A stretch of 8,535 bases of DNA. Origin: Chlorobiales bacterium (lineage in GTDB: Bacteria; Bacteroidota; Chlorobiia; Chlorobiales; Chlorobiaceae). Within the stretch, counting starts at the first letter, position 1. Each line of letters opens with the position of its first letter. The stretch lies in assembly GCA_022360415.1 (NCBI GenBank), contig JAKSDB010000104.1, forward strand, positions 1 through 8,535, written 5' to 3'. The notes beneath the pieces were generated by a model. That model had not been told where the DNA came from, searched no databases, and saw nothing but the letters and a program-made list of their open reading frames with translations. Of the stretch, positions 1-6,129 are shown piece by piece. The position numbers and the translations under genes are program-made.

Positions 1-1785
1 GAAAAGGAATTACTGGAAGAACTTGTCAAAATCATTCAGCTGAAAGATCCCGATGTTATCGAGGGGCACAATATTTTCAGCTTCGACCTCTCTTACATCC
101 AGCGAAGATGCGAACTGCTCGGTGTTGAGTTTAGAATAGGAAGGGACGGCTCGGTGCCGAGAAGCTATCCGGCAAGCATCCGTTTTGCCGAACGATCACT
201 TGATTACCCGTTTTTCGACATTGCCGGCCGGCATGTGATAGACACCTTTTTTCTTGTACAAAATTACGACGTCGCCAAACGCTCAATGCCCGGCTATGGC
301 CTGAAAGTCGCCGCAAAATTCTTTGGCTTTGCTTCGGCAGACAGAACCTATGTCGAGTATAGCGAAATCGCCGACCTCTGGGAAACCAATCCCGAACGGC
401 TTCTTGCCTATGCGCTCGACGATGTACGGGAAACTGAAAAAATTGCCGCGCTACTCTCCGGAAGTAACTTCTACATGACCAGCATGATGCCCTATACCTA
501 TGCGCAGACTTCCAGAATGGGTCCTGCTGCGAAGATAGAGGCCCTTTTTGTCAGGGAATACCTCAAGGAAAAACATTCGCTCCCCAAACCCGAGACAGGT
601 CAACAGCATATGGGAGGATTTACCGAAGTATTTTTGAAGGGTATTTTAGGCCCCGTTGTTTATGCTGATGTCGAGTCACTGTATCCTTCCATCATGCTTT
701 CCTACAATATCTGCCCGAAAAGCGATGAACGCAGGATATTTCCACAGGTCTTGACCGATTTGAAAGATTTACGCTTTGCGGCCAAGAAAAAAGCAGGGGA
801 AGAGAAAGAAAAAGGAAACAAGGTCCATGCAGACAACTATGATGCAATGCAGTCGTCTTTTAAAATACTGATTAACGCCATGTATGGCTACCTTGGTTAC
901 AGTATCGGCATATTCAACGACTATGAGGAAGCCGACCGTGTAACAACAACAGGCCAGGAAATCGCACGCCGGATGATAAAGGAGTTCGAGTCTCGAGGAT
1001 GCAAGGTCATTGAGGTTGACACCGATGGCATTCTGTTTGTTCCTCCTCCCCGTACCCGGTCAAAAGAGGACGAAATCAGTCTTGTTAACGAGGTATCCTC
1101 AGTCATGCCCAAGGGAATAACCATCGGTTACGACGGCCGTTACAGAAAAATGATCTCCTATCTGAAAAAAAATTACGCTCTTCTCGGCTATGACGGGACG
1201 ATTAAACTGAAAGGGTCTTCGCTCATCAGCCGAAGTGCAGAAAAATTCGGGCGCGATTTTATCCGTAAAGGGTTTGAAAAGCTTCTCGATGAAGACGTCC
1301 AGGGGTTGCACGACCTTTATGTATCATACAGGGAAATGATCATGAAACATAACTGGTCAATCGATGACTTTTCGCGCACGGAAACCCTGAAAAACACCAT
1401 GGAGCAGTATAAAGCCGACACCGACTCAGGCAAAAGGCCTCGTTCCATTACCTATGAACTTGCCCTGAAAAAGCATCTGTCGGTCAACAAGGGGGACAGG
1501 ATTACCTTTTACGTTTCGGGCAGCGGCCTTCAGAACAGCCACTATGAAAAAGGAAAGCTTGCCGATGAATGGGACAGCGCAAAACCCGATGAAAACACGC
1601 AGTTCTATCTGAAAAGGCTCGACGAGTTCTCACAGAAATTCCTCCCGTTTTTCAAGCCGCAGGATTTCAGTTCGATTTTTTCAACCGATACCCTGTTCAC
1701 CTTTTCTCCTGAAGGGATCGAGCTCATAAAGGAAATCCGGCATAGAGACACAGAATCAATAGGCGATGATGATATTCCTTTTTAA
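1..1785 (+). CDS. polB: DNA polymerase family B (Pol II-like), 5' end missing
   Basis: Template-directed DNA synthesis with a 3'-5' proofreading exonuclease; bacterial members of this family act in repair and replication restart. The frame is open from base 1, so the gene starts left of the window; 594 residues are visible, numbered here from base 1. Exo II is HNIFSFD (23-29) and Exo III is YALDD (137-141). Polymerase motif A is DVESLYPSI (223-231), motif B is KILINAMYG (288-296) and motif C is EVDTDG with D340 and D342. A KGSSLISRS element (404-412) matches the conserved region after the palm. Exo I and the N-terminal domain lie outside the window. Catalytic residues of both sites are intact, so the protein should be active. 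Motif C has Glu-Val where Tyr-Gly is usual and Gly after DTD, as in some archaeal polymerases. The protein ends in DDDIPF, identical to the tip of E. coli SSB. An internal GTG at 154 is not the start, because Exo II lies upstream of it. Confidence 0.95.
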   Translation, partial: EKELLEELVKIIQLKDPDVIEGHNIFSFDLSYIQRRCELLGVEFRIGRDGSVPRSYPASIRFAERSLDYPFFDIAGRHVIDTFFLVQNYDVAKRSMPGYGLKVAAKFFGFASADRTYVEYSEIADLWETNPERLLAYALDDVRETEKIAALLSGSNFYMTSMMPYTYAQTSRMGPAAKIEALFVREYLKEKHSLPKPETGQQHMGGFTEVFLKGILGPVVYADVESLYPSIMLSYNICPKSDERRIFPQVLTDLKDLRFAAKKKAGEEKEKGNKVHADNYDAMQSSFKILINAMYGYLGYSIGIFNDYEEADRVTTTGQEIARRMIKEFESRGCKVIEVDTDGILFVPPPRTRSKEDEISLVNEVSSVMPKGITIGYDGRYRKMISYLKKNYALLGYDGTIKLKGSSLISRSAEKFGRDFIRKGFEKLLDEDVQGLHDLYVSYREMIMKHNWSIDDFSRTETLKNTMEQYKADTDSGKRPRSITYELALKKHLSVNKGDRITFYVSGSGLQNSHYEKGKLADEWDSAKPDENTQFYLKRLDEFSQKFLPFFKPQDFSSIFSTDTLFTFSPEGIELIKEIRHRDTESIGDDDIPF

Positions 1786-1825
1786 AATAATCACTTAGAA
1801 AGAAACCGCTCTCTTTTGCATTTTA

Positions 1826-1856
1826 TTGATGCTTCCGATTCATAAACAGCTATATT
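1826..1856 (+). promoter_or_regulatory. Weak candidate promoter for the flavodiiron gene
   Basis: TTGATG (1826-1831) and TATATT (1851-1856) resemble sigma-70 -35 and -10 boxes, but the spacing is 19 bases, longer than the preferred 17. It sits in the only intergenic region of notable length (1786-1958) and would give a 5' leader of roughly 95 bases. No hairpin with a T-run was seen after the polymerase gene, so the flavodiiron gene could also be reached by read-through from upstream. Confidence 0.25.
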
Positions 1857-1880
1857 CCCTCACCGGAGAGAAGGAACTTT

Positions 1881-1901
1881 ATGGATTTATTCCATGTATA
1901 G
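1881..1901 (+). other. Possible six-codon leader ORF with overlapping dyad
   Basis: ATG at 1881 is preceded by AAGGAA (1871-1876), a fair ribosome-binding site four bases away, and reads MDLFHV before TAG. The first 15 bases form an inverted repeat, ATGGA-TTTAT-TCCAT (1881-1895). The spot lies in the leader of the flavodiiron gene, whose own start lacks a Shine-Dalgarno sequence. It could be a leader peptide, an operator or chance; nothing in the sequence decides between them. Confidence 0.15.
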
Positions 1902-1958
1902 TTAAGGCGAATATATGGCCCTGATTTTTTTCATCTAACCGCAGAAAAACAGCTTATA

Positions 1959-3182
1959 ATGGTTGACAATAAAATTCTACCCGTTACAGAAGACGTTACC
2001 TGGATAGGTATACTGGACCCCGGCCTTGTCACGTTCGATATTGTCATGGAGACCAAGTATGGTACAACCTATAACTCCTATTTCATCAACGCTGACAAAA
2101 AAACAATCGTTGAAACGTCCAAAGCCAAGTTCTGGCCAGCGTATCTTGAAAAAATAAAAAAAGTTACCGATCCTGCAGAGATAGAGTACATCATCGTTAA
2201 CCACACGGAGCCCGACCATTCCGGCAACGTAAAGAATCTGCTTGAAGCAGCTCCCAATGCAACGGTCGTCGGCAGCGCAAACGCGATAAAGTTTCTTCGA
2301 GATATTGTAGGCGGCGATTTCAGATCAATGACCGTCAAGGACGGCGATACCCTCGACCTCGGAAACAAAACGCTCCGTTTCATCAATGCGGTAAACCTTC
2401 ACTGGCCCGATGCGATTTACACCTGGCTCGAAGAGGACAAGGTGCTCTTCACCTGCGACTCGTTCGGGTGCCATTACTGCCACGAAGAGATGTACGATGA
2501 TCTTGCCGGCGACTTCGACGATGCGTTCACCTACTACTTCGATGCAATCCTGAGACCGTTCAGCAAATACATGCTTCAGGCTATCGAACGCATCGAGGGT
2601 CTTGATATAAAAGTGATCTGCCCGGGGCATGGACCGATACTCCGCTCGAACTGGAAGAAATATGTCGATTTGTCCAAAAAGTATTCACAGAGCGCCATAG
2701 CGCTCCCCAACGAGAAAAACATTCTCATTGCATATGTATCGGCATACGAGAATACCACGATCATAGCCGAAAAGATCGCGGAAGGACTACGCCCGCATTG
2801 CGATTTCTCTATCGACATATGTGACATTGAAAACATGCATTTTGCAAAAATCGAGGAAAAAATAGCACATAGTGCAGCCCTCATTGTCGGTTCACCGACC
2901 ATCAACCAGAATATTGTATCGCAGATTTATCAGTTCTTTGCCGCAATAAACCCTATCCGTGACCGCGGCAAACTGGCAGCGGCATTCGGTTCTTACGGCT
3001 GGAGCGGCGAAAGCATCAAGATCATCGAATCGAACTTCACCAACCTGAAACTCAAGGTGTTCGACCGGCACGTCAAAGTCAAGTTCAAGCCGCATGAAAA
3101 AGAGTTTGAAGAATGCAAGGCATTCGGAAAAGCCTTTGCCGAAGCGCTGATTGATAAAAATAATCTTGTCTGCGACGTGTGA
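1959..3182 (+). CDS. Class A flavodiiron protein (O2/NO reductase)
   Basis: Cytoplasmic flavodiiron protein of 407 residues, the usual length for class A (metallo-beta-lactamase domain plus flavodoxin domain, no fused rubredoxin). The family reduces O2 to water or NO to N2O using electrons from rubredoxin or a similar donor and protects anaerobes. The diiron ligands all appear in order: H82-x-E84-x-D86-H87, H148 in NLHWPD, D167 in CDSFG, and H224 in PGHGPILR. The flavodoxin part starts near residue 254 with NILIAYVSAYENTT, followed by GSPT (311-314) and GSYGWSGE (344-351), the FMN-binding loops. Odd: cysteines C166, C171 and C174 cluster around ligand D167. The ATG at 1959 fits the usual family start; no Shine-Dalgarno sequence precedes it. 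No rubredoxin gene is visible next to it. Whether O2 or NO is preferred cannot be read from the sequence. Confidence 0.95.
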   Translation: MVDNKILPVTEDVTWIGILDPGLVTFDIVMETKYGTTYNSYFINADKKTIVETSKAKFWPAYLEKIKKVTDPAEIEYIIVNHTEPDHSGNVKNLLEAAPNATVVGSANAIKFLRDIVGGDFRSMTVKDGDTLDLGNKTLRFINAVNLHWPDAIYTWLEEDKVLFTCDSFGCHYCHEEMYDDLAGDFDDAFTYYFDAILRPFSKYMLQAIERIEGLDIKVICPGHGPILRSNWKKYVDLSKKYSQSAIALPNEKNILIAYVSAYENTTIIAEKIAEGLRPHCDFSIDICDIENMHFAKIEEKIAHSAALIVGSPTINQNIVSQIYQFFAAINPIRDRGKLAAAFGSYGWSGESIKIIESNFTNLKLKVFDRHVKVKFKPHEKEFEECKAFGKAFAEALIDKNNLVCDV

Positions 3183-3200
3183 ACGGAGAACCGCATAAAA

Positions 3201-3229
3201 GAAAAAGGGGACTTAGCGTCCCTTTTTTT
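3201..3229. terminator. Bidirectional intrinsic terminator between convergent genes
   Basis: The left arm (3201-3212) is GAAAAAGGGGAC, the loop is TTAGC (3213-3217) and the right arm (3218-3229) is GTCCCTTTTTTT. Pairing is continuous over about 12 bp with G-T wobbles opposite the fourth G and at the outer end. The T7 run serves the plus-strand flavodiiron gene, which ends 18 bases earlier. The A5 run becomes a U-tract on the minus strand and serves the convergent cluster, whose last gene ends at 3252. Confidence 0.85.
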
Positions 3230-3251
3230 CTTTGTGTAATGGTAAAATTTC

Positions 3252-3788
3252 CTAACATGCACCGGCTTGAGTGGCAACCTTTTTAGCCAGAAGATCGACA
3301 TAGGCTCCTTCAATCAGTTGCGACTGGTCGATACCTAATCTTTTCAGAAGCCGGTAAGCTTCATCGACCCCGATTTCGGACGTTTCATTTTCTTCCAGCG
3401 CCACCTCAATTTCAAGGAAGTGCCCCAGATCAGTGACCTTATCAAGGTGTATACGCGCTTTACCCGCTACAAACAACAAACGAGATTTATGTACGCGTCC
3501 CGTCTGTCCGTAAGAGAGTGCCAACAAGTCCCTCATGCTATCGGGTTGAGAAACCGGCAAATGAAGGTAAAATGATTCTTTTGGCTCTTTCCGGTCAGCC
3601 CGGCGGTAAAAAATAAGTCTACTTTCACCCGTAGAAAGCACCCGTAATTTCAGTCTCCCCGTTTCGCAAGTAAAAAACGTGTCGTCCTGAACAAGCTCGA
3701 CCGGACCATGATCGGCAATAGGAGCGACTTTCGGAATGAGCTCTTCAACACTTGGTATAGCAGCTTTAATATCAATGTTTCTCGGCAT
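3252..3788 (-). CDS. CYTH-domain protein (class IV adenylate cyclase/triphosphatase-like)
   Basis: 178-residue protein made of a single CYTH domain. The superfamily binds triphosphorylated substrates with two metal ions in a beta-barrel tunnel and includes CyaB-type adenylate cyclases, thiamine triphosphatases and inorganic tripolyphosphatases. Visible hallmarks are the N-terminal MPRNIDIKA, the basic strand RLKLR (45-49), LIFYRRAD (58-65), VHKSR (99-103), RIHLDKV (112-118) and the acidic strand FLEIEV (124-129). The N-terminal ExExK signature is degenerate: N4-x-D6-x-K8, with Asn for the first Glu. Because E126, E128 and the basic residues remain, activity is still plausible. ATG at 3788 gives the standard MPRN-type start; no Shine-Dalgarno sequence is present. 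It is the last gene of the minus-strand cluster, 56 bases after the M50 protease gene and just before the terminator. The substrate cannot be assigned. Confidence 0.85.
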   Translation of the reverse strand: MPRNIDIKAAIPSVEELIPKVAPIADHGPVELVQDDTFFTCETGRLKLRVLSTGESRLIFYRRADRKEPKESFYLHLPVSQPDSMRDLLALSYGQTGRVHKSRLLFVAGKARIHLDKVTDLGHFLEIEVALEENETSEIGVDEAYRLLKRLGIDQSQLIEGAYVDLLAKKVATQAGAC

Positions 3789-3844
3789 GCTGTGTTTGAG
3801 GCAAAGATGATAAATGAGTTTAACATCTGTGACACAACAGATTT

Positions 3845-4597
3845 TCAGCTCACAAGCTTCGTTATATCATGCCATGTCACGAACAGGGAGATCATGATAA
3901 ACAACATGATTCCCGCCAGATTGATGATCTGGTGGGTTCTGACGCTGACAGGTTTATTCCTGATTGTTTCGATGAAAAGCATGAATAGCTGCCCTCCGTC
4001 GAGACCGGGAAAAGGAAGCATGTTCATGATACCGAGACTCAGGCTGAGAAATCCGGTAAACAAGACAAGATCAGCCCATCCGCCACTCGCTGCCTTTCCT
4101 GCAAGCGCGGCGATTCCAACCGGACCCGACAGGTTTTCCATTCCTGCCTGACCGGAGAACAGATTGATGAAAAGATGAGCCGTTTCCGCCATAACGATCC
4201 ATACCATCTGCGTACTCGATACTATCGCGCTGAAGAGTGACAGACCTTCGCCGGCCATAAAAACAGGAACAAACAACAGAAAGGCAAAGACCATATTGAA
4301 AAGGGATCCGCTGGACAGGATTAGAGCACGTGATGCAGGTGAAGCGCCAAACAGTTTTTCCGCTTCTTCATCATTTTCATGCGAAAAGCTTACGAACCCA
4401 CCGAGAGGAAGCGCGCGCAGAGTGAATTCCGTTTCCCTGCTTCGAAACAAAGTTGCTATCCTCGGGCTGAAAGGAAAACCTATGGAAAATTCGTATACCG
4501 GCACACCGGCTCTCCTTGCAGCGAGAAAATGACCGAGCTCGTGCACAAGCACGACAAGTGAAAGGACAAGAATAAAAGACAGTATCGCTATAAACAT
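3845..4597 (-). CDS. Compact M50 (RseP/S2P-like) membrane zinc protease without PDZ domain
   Basis: 250-residue intramembrane site-2 protease homologue that would cleave membrane-embedded substrates such as anti-sigma factors or signal-peptide remnants. HELGH (H19, E20, H23) sits at the end of the first membrane helix and supplies zinc ligands and the catalytic Glu. ALPLGGFVSF (62-71) matches the membrane-reentrant hairpin of RseP. SGPVGI (157-162) and NMLPFPGLDGG (192-202) follow, with D200 as third zinc ligand. Hydrophobic stretches fall near 1-19, 90-112, 172-195 and 225-243. Full-length RseP proteins are about 420-450 residues with PDZ domains between the second and third helices; here that interval is too short to hold one. 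All catalytic residues are intact, so this is a compact enzyme and not a remnant. ATG at 4597 puts HExxH at the expected distance from the N-terminus; no ribosome-binding site is visible. It follows the small membrane protein gene by 34 bases. Confidence 0.9.
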   Translation of the reverse strand: MFIAILSFILVLSLVVLVHELGHFLAARRAGVPVYEFSIGFPFSPRIATLFRSRETEFTLRALPLGGFVSFSHENDEEAEKLFGASPASRALILSSGSLFNMVFAFLLFVPVFMAGEGLSLFSAIVSSTQMVWIVMAETAHLFINLFSGQAGMENLSGPVGIAALAGKAASGGWADLVLFTGFLSLSLGIMNMLPFPGLDGGQLFMLFIETIRNKPVSVRTHQIINLAGIMLFIMISLFVTWHDITKLVS

Positions 4598-4631
4598 ATT
4601 TATTATAATATTTTACTTCGCATATTCACTT

Positions 4632-4901
4632 TCAATGGTCTTCATTTCCCCACCTCCATTTCGCAGGTTCACCTTTAAACCGGCACACTGCGATGAGCAC
4701 TATTGTCAGAAAAGCAGTGAACAATACATGCTGCAGAAGTCCTGCGTCAGTATATACCGGAAAAAGAAAAATAGCCGCTGTGATCAACACAAGATAAGAC
4801 ACCACAACAACCCACCCCTGCCACGTTACCGGTAATCCCCACCCATATCCATATTTTTTCGCAGGAAACCAGTATTCCTTTTTCTGAAGATCTTTACTCA
4901 T
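4632..4901 (-). CDS. Conserved-looking two-helix membrane protein, function unknown
   Basis: 89-residue protein of unknown function. An aromatic, basic N-terminus contains YWFPAKKYGYGWGLPVTWQ (10-28). Two hydrophobic helices follow, near 30-49 and 55-73, and the C-terminus has KGEPAKWRWG (76-85). From memory these aromatic Gly/Pro/Trp motifs recur in a family of small bacterial membrane proteins with no known role. Both termini are rich in basic and aromatic residues, which suggests that both face the cytoplasm as a helical hairpin. ATG at 4901 is preferred over an in-frame TTG at 4910: AAGG lies 10 bases before the ATG but only one base before the TTG. The gene ends 34 bases before the M50 protease gene, so the two are probably co-transcribed. 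Confidence 0.75.
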   Translation of the reverse strand: MSKDLQKKEYWFPAKKYGYGWGLPVTWQGWVVVVSYLVLITAAIFLFPVYTDAGLLQHVLFTAFLTIVLIAVCRFKGEPAKWRWGNEDH

Positions 4902-4942
4902 TTTAATCAAACCTTGTCAAGCAGTCCATACATAATACAACA

Positions 4943-5017
4943 TTATTTCAGCGAAACACAGAAACTGCGGAGTCCCGATCTTTCGGAATCCAATTCCTCA
5001 TGCGCCCGTATGTACAC
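4943..5017 (-). CDS. Possible 24-residue small protein with strong ribosome-binding site
   Basis: The 150-base gap between the DUF721 gene and the small membrane protein gene contains a GTG-started ORF reading MYIRAHEELDSERSGLRSFC followed by VSLK and TAA. A GGAGG sequence lies five bases before the GTG, the best Shine-Dalgarno match to any start in the window. The ORF is in the same frame as the DUF721 gene, beyond its TGA and a TAG two codons later. The stretch between the TAG and the GTG also reads like protein (AALFIALEAG). It may be a real small protein, a decayed C-terminal extension of the upstream gene, or chance. No membrane helix or known motif is present. Confidence 0.3.
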   Translation of the reverse strand: MYIRAHEELDSERSGLRSFCVSLK

Positions 5018-5053
5018 CCCGGCCTCCAGAGCAATAAACAGAGCTGCCTACAA

Positions 5054-5347
5054 TCACTTGAACACGATATCCTTCACCATAGCTTTCCCTACAGCTTCGT
5101 TCAACTTGCCGATAATATTCTTTTTCCTGAAAGAAAGCTCATTTCGCCATGAAGGATTATGAACCCGAACGTAAAGAATTCCCCGTACAAACTTTTCGAC
5201 TTCCGTCATCTTTGCTATGGTCTCCCCAACAACGTTTTGCCAGACTTTCAATGCATGGTGCTCTTCCTTTGCCCCTTTCATGCCGTAAATGGCATACACT
5301 TCATCGACAATATTGCTGAACTTTTTGGGCGTTTTCGACAACTTCAT
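5054..5347 (-). CDS. DUF721 / DciA-like protein (putative replicative helicase loader)
   Basis: 97-residue DUF721 protein. Family members called DciA recruit the replicative helicase DnaB in bacteria that lack DnaC or DnaI. The family pattern is clear: KVWQNVVGETIA (34-45, with W36 and G41), RGILYVRV (55-62), the second tryptophan in NPSWRNEL (64-71), and a C-terminal helical stretch through KLNEAVGKAMVKDIVF. ATG at 5347 gives a normal domain-only protein. An alternative TTG at 5398 would add 17 residues and overlap the endonuclease stop codon as TTGA, but those residues do not look like family sequence. Neither start has a ribosome-binding site. Seven bases, GTAAAGG (plus strand), repeat at 5348-5354 and 5360-5366 just before the ATG. 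Its association with dnaN and recF supports a replication role; the restriction-modification pair now separates it from recF. Confidence 0.85.
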   Translation of the reverse strand: MKLSKTPKKFSNIVDEVYAIYGMKGAKEEHHALKVWQNVVGETIAKMTEVEKFVRGILYVRVHNPSWRNELSFRKKNIIGKLNEAVGKAMVKDIVFK

Positions 5348-5394
5348 GTAAAGGCAGGCGTAAAGGTTAAAAAACAATTCGTTATTTCTTACGC

Positions 5395-6129
5395 TCAAGA
5401 AGACGAAGAATTGAACTCAACAAGCTTTTTCCAATGTATTGCCCCATCCGAGCCACAGTAGTCATGACCGAACTCCAAGGTAAACTTGTTGATCATTTGA
5501 GCATAAGACTGCCTGAACGCTTCGTTTTTTTCTCTCGCCTTATGACCAAGGGGCTCTATGATTTCGGTATAGAGTTCAGGATATCCTGAGATAAATTCCC
5601 AAAAGTCCTGACCGCAGTATTTAAAATAATCTCCTTTATCAGGGTTACTATTTCGTCCATAACAGCAACCGTTGACGGCAACAACATAAAGCCGCGAATT
5701 ACTTGTCCGTAAAGTTTTTTTTGCTGTCCTGAACTCGGATTGCATTTTTTGAATCTGGCTTGAATTTCCCCAGTTAGGACCGGATTTTATATTGACGATA
5801 TAGCGCACCCCGTCTTTATCAAATTCAAGGTCTATTCCTTGGATTCCGGATTTTTTGCCACCGTATACCGTTTCATTTATAAAGATCGCCAAGCCTTCAA
5901 GCCAATCACCAAATATCGTCTCTTCATGTGAAGAAATGTGTGCATCAACAATACCCCGAACAATTTCCTCGGCTGTAAGCATATACTTCGCCCTGAACAA
6001 ATAGGGGTTTTTTCTCTTGAGAACATTTTCAAGTTTAAGCCCGTCTATACTGTTTATTCTTTTCTGATGAAAAGTACCAATGTTGTTCTCAACGTATCTT
6101 GAAACGTCTTTTAGAGACAGAGGTTTCAT
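5395..6129 (-). CDS. Type II restriction endonuclease (PmeII-like, PD-(D/E)xK fold)
   Basis: 244-residue protein taken as the endonuclease of a type II restriction-modification system. It would cut unmethylated DNA at a site that cannot be deduced here. From memory the central block GDWLEGLAIF to NIKSGPNWGNSSQ resembles a family called PmeII-type. Candidate catalytic residues are E78 (GDWLEG), D100 (GIDLEF) and K115 (NIKSG), a nuclease core in which Asn113 stands where (D/E)xK normally has an acid. E78 or E102 may supply the missing carboxylate. ATG at 6129 is chosen; an in-frame TTG at 6147 would add six residues, MNRKKI. No Shine-Dalgarno sequence is seen. The gene overlaps the methyltransferase gene by 41 bases in another frame, implying translational coupling. 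A serine-rich end, NSSSS, closes the protein. Assignment rests on motif memory and gene context. Confidence 0.75.
   Translation of the reverse strand: MKPLSLKDVSRYVENNIGTFHQKRINSIDGLKLENVLKRKNPYLFRAKYMLTAEEIVRGIVDAHISSHEETIFGDWLEGLAIFINETVYGGKKSGIQGIDLEFDKDGVRYIVNIKSGPNWGNSSQIQKMQSEFRTAKKTLRTSNSRLYVVAVNGCCYGRNSNPDKGDYFKYCGQDFWEFISGYPELYTEIIEPLGHKAREKNEAFRQSYAQMINKFTLEFGHDYCGSDGAIHWKKLVEFNSSSS

Noticed and set aside
2576..2905. 109-codon minus-strand ORF inside the flavodiiron gene
   Set aside because: It is a shadow of a gene whose metal- and FMN-binding motifs are intact on the plus strand.
3708..4151. 147-codon plus-strand ORF antisense to the CYTH and M50 genes
   Set aside because: It crosses two well-supported minus-strand genes and their gap, shows no recognisable motif, and is explained by codon bias of the opposite strand.
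4602..4607. Minus-strand TATAAT just before the M50 protease start
   Set aside because: It lies so close to the ATG that the transcript would be leaderless, there is no -35 box at 17 bases, and the local sequence is simply AT-rich.
4960..5000. Possible structured RNA (T-arm-like TTTCGGAATCC) in the gap after the DUF721 gene
   Set aside because: No acceptor or anticodon stem could be folded, only a four-base-pair hairpin forms, and there is no T-run, so neither a tRNA nor a terminator is supported.
4914..5162. 82-codon plus-strand ORF across the gap downstream of the DUF721 gene
   Set aside because: It overlaps the conserved C-terminal half of the DUF721 protein on the other strand, has Ser/Pro/Asn-rich low-quality sequence, and lacks a ribosome-binding site.
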